A DNA stretch of 64,000 nt, from the NCBI GenBank assembly GCA_963921425.1, contig OY992837.1, forward strand, positions 6,607,896 to 6,671,895, written 5' to 3'. Under the pieces are notes generated by a model that ran no database searches, was not told the origin of the DNA, and worked only from the letters and a program-made list of their open reading frames with translations. Of the stretch, positions 61,624-64,000 are shown piece after piece. This DNA is from Dryas octopetala. Taxonomy: Eukaryota > Streptophyta > Magnoliopsida > Rosales > Rosaceae. Position numbers and translations under genes: made by a program. Numbering within the stretch: position 1 is the stretch's first letter; every line of letters starts with the position of its first letter.

Positions 61624-64000
61624 TCACCTTCTAAAGGCGCTTCTTTTCCGCAGCCAATGTTGCAATGATTTCCTGGGTACCTTTAGCCTTTCCAGAAGCA
61701 TGGGTCTTCTGGAATATATCAGCTCCGTGGGTAATTCATTCCTGCCTAACATTTCTTCTAAGTTTTGATCTGAATCAATAGTGTTCTCTGGTTCTATTGT
61801 AGTATCATGTGCAATTTTAGGTCCTGTTGTGAGGACCTTGAGCCGCAATTCATCCTGCAGAAGTTTGGTTATTGCATCTTTCACCTCTAAGTTGTGTGTG
61901 GTTGAACCTCCATCAACCTCGTGGACTCCTATGATGATCAGCATGTCATCTTTTACTGAATGTCCTGTAACCATAAATAAGTTTTAAACATCAATATGCT
62001 GAAAGTTAGAAACTTCAAAGTTGGGTTCTGGATTCTAAGTTCTTCCTTATCTCATCTGCTTATGTACTTTGAGTCTGACTTTTACCCTATCTAAATTCTG
62101 TTTGAATGAATGGCTTCTCAAGTAAAATAAAGGCATTTGAAATGCAATGCCCTTGTAAAGCATCATGTTCATACCTAAGGCATAGTTCTCTTTGATCATC
62201 CGCAGAACTGCAAGAACTACGATTCGAGCTTCAACCTGTTAACAAATATTGCGGCGAATTGAAAATATATTAGCACGAGAACAAAGAGATGATTCCTTTT
62301 AGAAGGAGTACACCCAAACACAATCACATGTTAGCCGAGACTTGTCGGCAGTAGCTATTCTTAGAGCATGTATAATATAATCATTGCTTTACAACATTCT
62401 TTCACCCATAAATGTAGCAAAAATGCGTTCAGACTCATTGGCTGGTATAAGCATACCTTTGTAAGTCCTTGGAGGTCAACTGCCAAGGTTTCAGCAATAT
62501 GCTTTTGCAAGTGTTCTGCCACTTTTTCTAGCAGCAGGCTTTCAGGTCTCCCTATGTCATTTTTGTTGCAGGAAGTGAACTCTCCTTGTTTGGCATCGCT
62601 GTCTTGTATAACTCCTTCGCACCACTCCTCAATTAGTTGCTCAAGATAATAATCATTGGCTTTGTAACTGCAAAGTAAAATTCTTAATTAGTAAAATGTT
62701 GATGTTCATGAGAAATTGAATGCGTGCTGCTGATATACCCTGCTTTCCGCATATCCTGATAGATAGCCAGGCATTGTTGTACTTCACCTACAGAACCATA
62801 TCTGCTACGAGCCCTCAGAAGTGTATTATATGTTACCTGAAATAAAACAGTCCAACATTTACATGTTGAATTGAGACTTTTACAACAATGATATAAAAGG
62901 AAAAGAAGAAAAAACCCCAAAAATTGAACTGAAGTTATTTATTGACTTGATTGTAAATTCATGCTTATTCATGGTAATACTTTTCTCAGTATGTGTGAGG
63001 ATATATGATTTGAAATTAGAACCTTCAATTCTTAGAACTCACCAAATTTGGGTATATCTGATATCTTTTCATTTCTGCAAACAGTGATAATGCTAGGTCC
63101 AAATTTTTATTTTCCACGCAGACCTATGAACAAAGGGCATGATGCATCAACATATAGGTCAAAAAGAATGCTAATTAAGCATACATGGGATGGGAAGAAC
63201 AGTGGTTACAAAACAAGCTAAGATAGTGTGACAACAAGGCTTTCAAACCTTGATGGCTATTGTATATGCAACAACATCAGGTTTGATCCCAGCTGCGCGC
63301 ATATTTTTCAAAATCTGCACTGAAATAAAAATTTGTTATTGTTATCAATGAACTTATATCCTAATTAAGATTTTAAACAATGACAATGAAGGCAAGAAAA
63401 CGTGGAGCCAAAAACACAAGAAAAGAATATTAATACTATTATAGTATATATTTCACTTCTTCTGATAATAATTGGAAATATATAAATTCATATTGTTGGT
63501 ATAGATATCGGATTCATAGTTACATTTATATGGGACATTAAGGTATAGAATAGTTATCAAAAGAGGGGAAAAAAAAAAAAGATCCTCAGTACATTTCTCT
63601 GACCCTTAATGGCTTACAGCTTTACATGACAACACAAATACACAAGTAACTAATTTCAGTGGTAGATGATAAACATCATGAGAAAATTTCCTGTTGTATG
63701 AAGAGCAAGGTATTATTACAAACTTGTAATGTAGCCTTATCCTAATTTAACCAGGAATAACCATGACATTTTAAAGTGCATGAGCTGAAGTTTTGAGTCT
63801 GAAAACTATGCAGATCGCACAAAAATATGAAGAATATTGCAAACAGAACGAGCAATATTAATGAACTTATATGTTACCTGTAAAGCACCCTCAACATTTC
63901 CTGTACCTCCACAGATATCAGCCAAAATTGACCAGCTTATTTGATTAGGAAAAAGACCTACTTCTTTCATCTCATCCATCAATGTTTTTGCATGGTAGTA
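61624..64000 (-). CDS. PPR protein, At5g02830-like, 3' part (start outside window)
   Basis: Seven exons on the minus strand: 64000-63878 (open), 63314-63249, 63123-63043, 62836-62739, 62667-62457, 62235-62175, 61964-61624 (stop TGA end at 61624). They join in one frame for 326 residues. PPR helix pairs are visible: LMDEMKEVGLFPNQISWSIL, LKNMRAAGIKPDVVAYTIAI, FAEMKRYQIYPNLVTYNTLL and YQDMRKAGYKANDYYL, of the P class. After the repeats comes a distinct C-terminal region (EEWCEGVIQDSDAK, HLQKHIAETLAVDLQG, then a VEARIVVLAVLRMIKENYALG segment). It has no E or DYW domain. P-class PPR proteins bind organelle RNA and affect its processing or stability; the target is unknown. The closest recollected match is the chloroplast protein At5g02830. 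Confidence 0.9.

Overview
The window is nuclear DNA of a dicot plant. It shows intron-rich genes with GT-AG splicing, AT-rich intergenic DNA with microsatellites and foldback elements, and typical plant families (group I WRKY, RLCK-VII kinase, PRR clock gene, lambda GST, chloroplast TerC, topoisomerase VI subunit A, PPR). Protein wording fits a woody rosid, perhaps Rosaceae; that placement is inference. All exon structures were assembled by hand from splice sites. Every complete model keeps reading frame end to end except the GST, which is one base short as printed.

Layout: (1) 1-2834 (+) 3' part of a thylakoid TerC-like gene. (2) 4588-6602 (+) lambda-class glutathione transferase with a probable 1-base frameshift. 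(3) 8640-17121 (+) TBC-domain Rab GAP. (4) 17.4-35.2 kb is a rearranged palindromic region: a broken WRKY44 copy (+), an intact PBL7/CDL1-like receptor-like cytoplasmic kinase (-), a 4.4-kb AT-rich spacer with a 20-bp minisatellite, a broken kinase copy (+) joined to a fragment of a DYW-type PPR gene, then the intact WRKY44/TTG2-like gene (-). Each arm keeps one working gene and one dead one. (5) 36-43.4 kb is gene-poor. (6) 43469-48492 (-) PRR7-like clock gene, with a spliced upstream ORF whose stop overlaps the main start, and evening-element and G-box sites upstream. (7) 49.9-55.1 kb is gene-poor with a four-armed foldback MITE pair and a 232-bp tandem duplication. (8) 55100-56525 (-) adenylate kinase, head to head with 56805-59059 (+) an AAED1-type thioredoxin-like chloroplast protein that uses a GC-AG intron. 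(9) 59595-60887 (+) intronless TOP6A/SPO11-3. (10) 61624 to the window end (-) 3' part of an At5g02830-like PPR gene.

The genes are not one pathway; they are a conserved neighbourhood. From memory, their Arabidopsis counterparts fall in two blocks (At5g02780-02830 and At2g37240-37290) that interleave here, as expected if this locus keeps the unfractionated ancestral order. The most unusual part is the WRKY44/kinase inverted duplication with reciprocal pseudogenisation.
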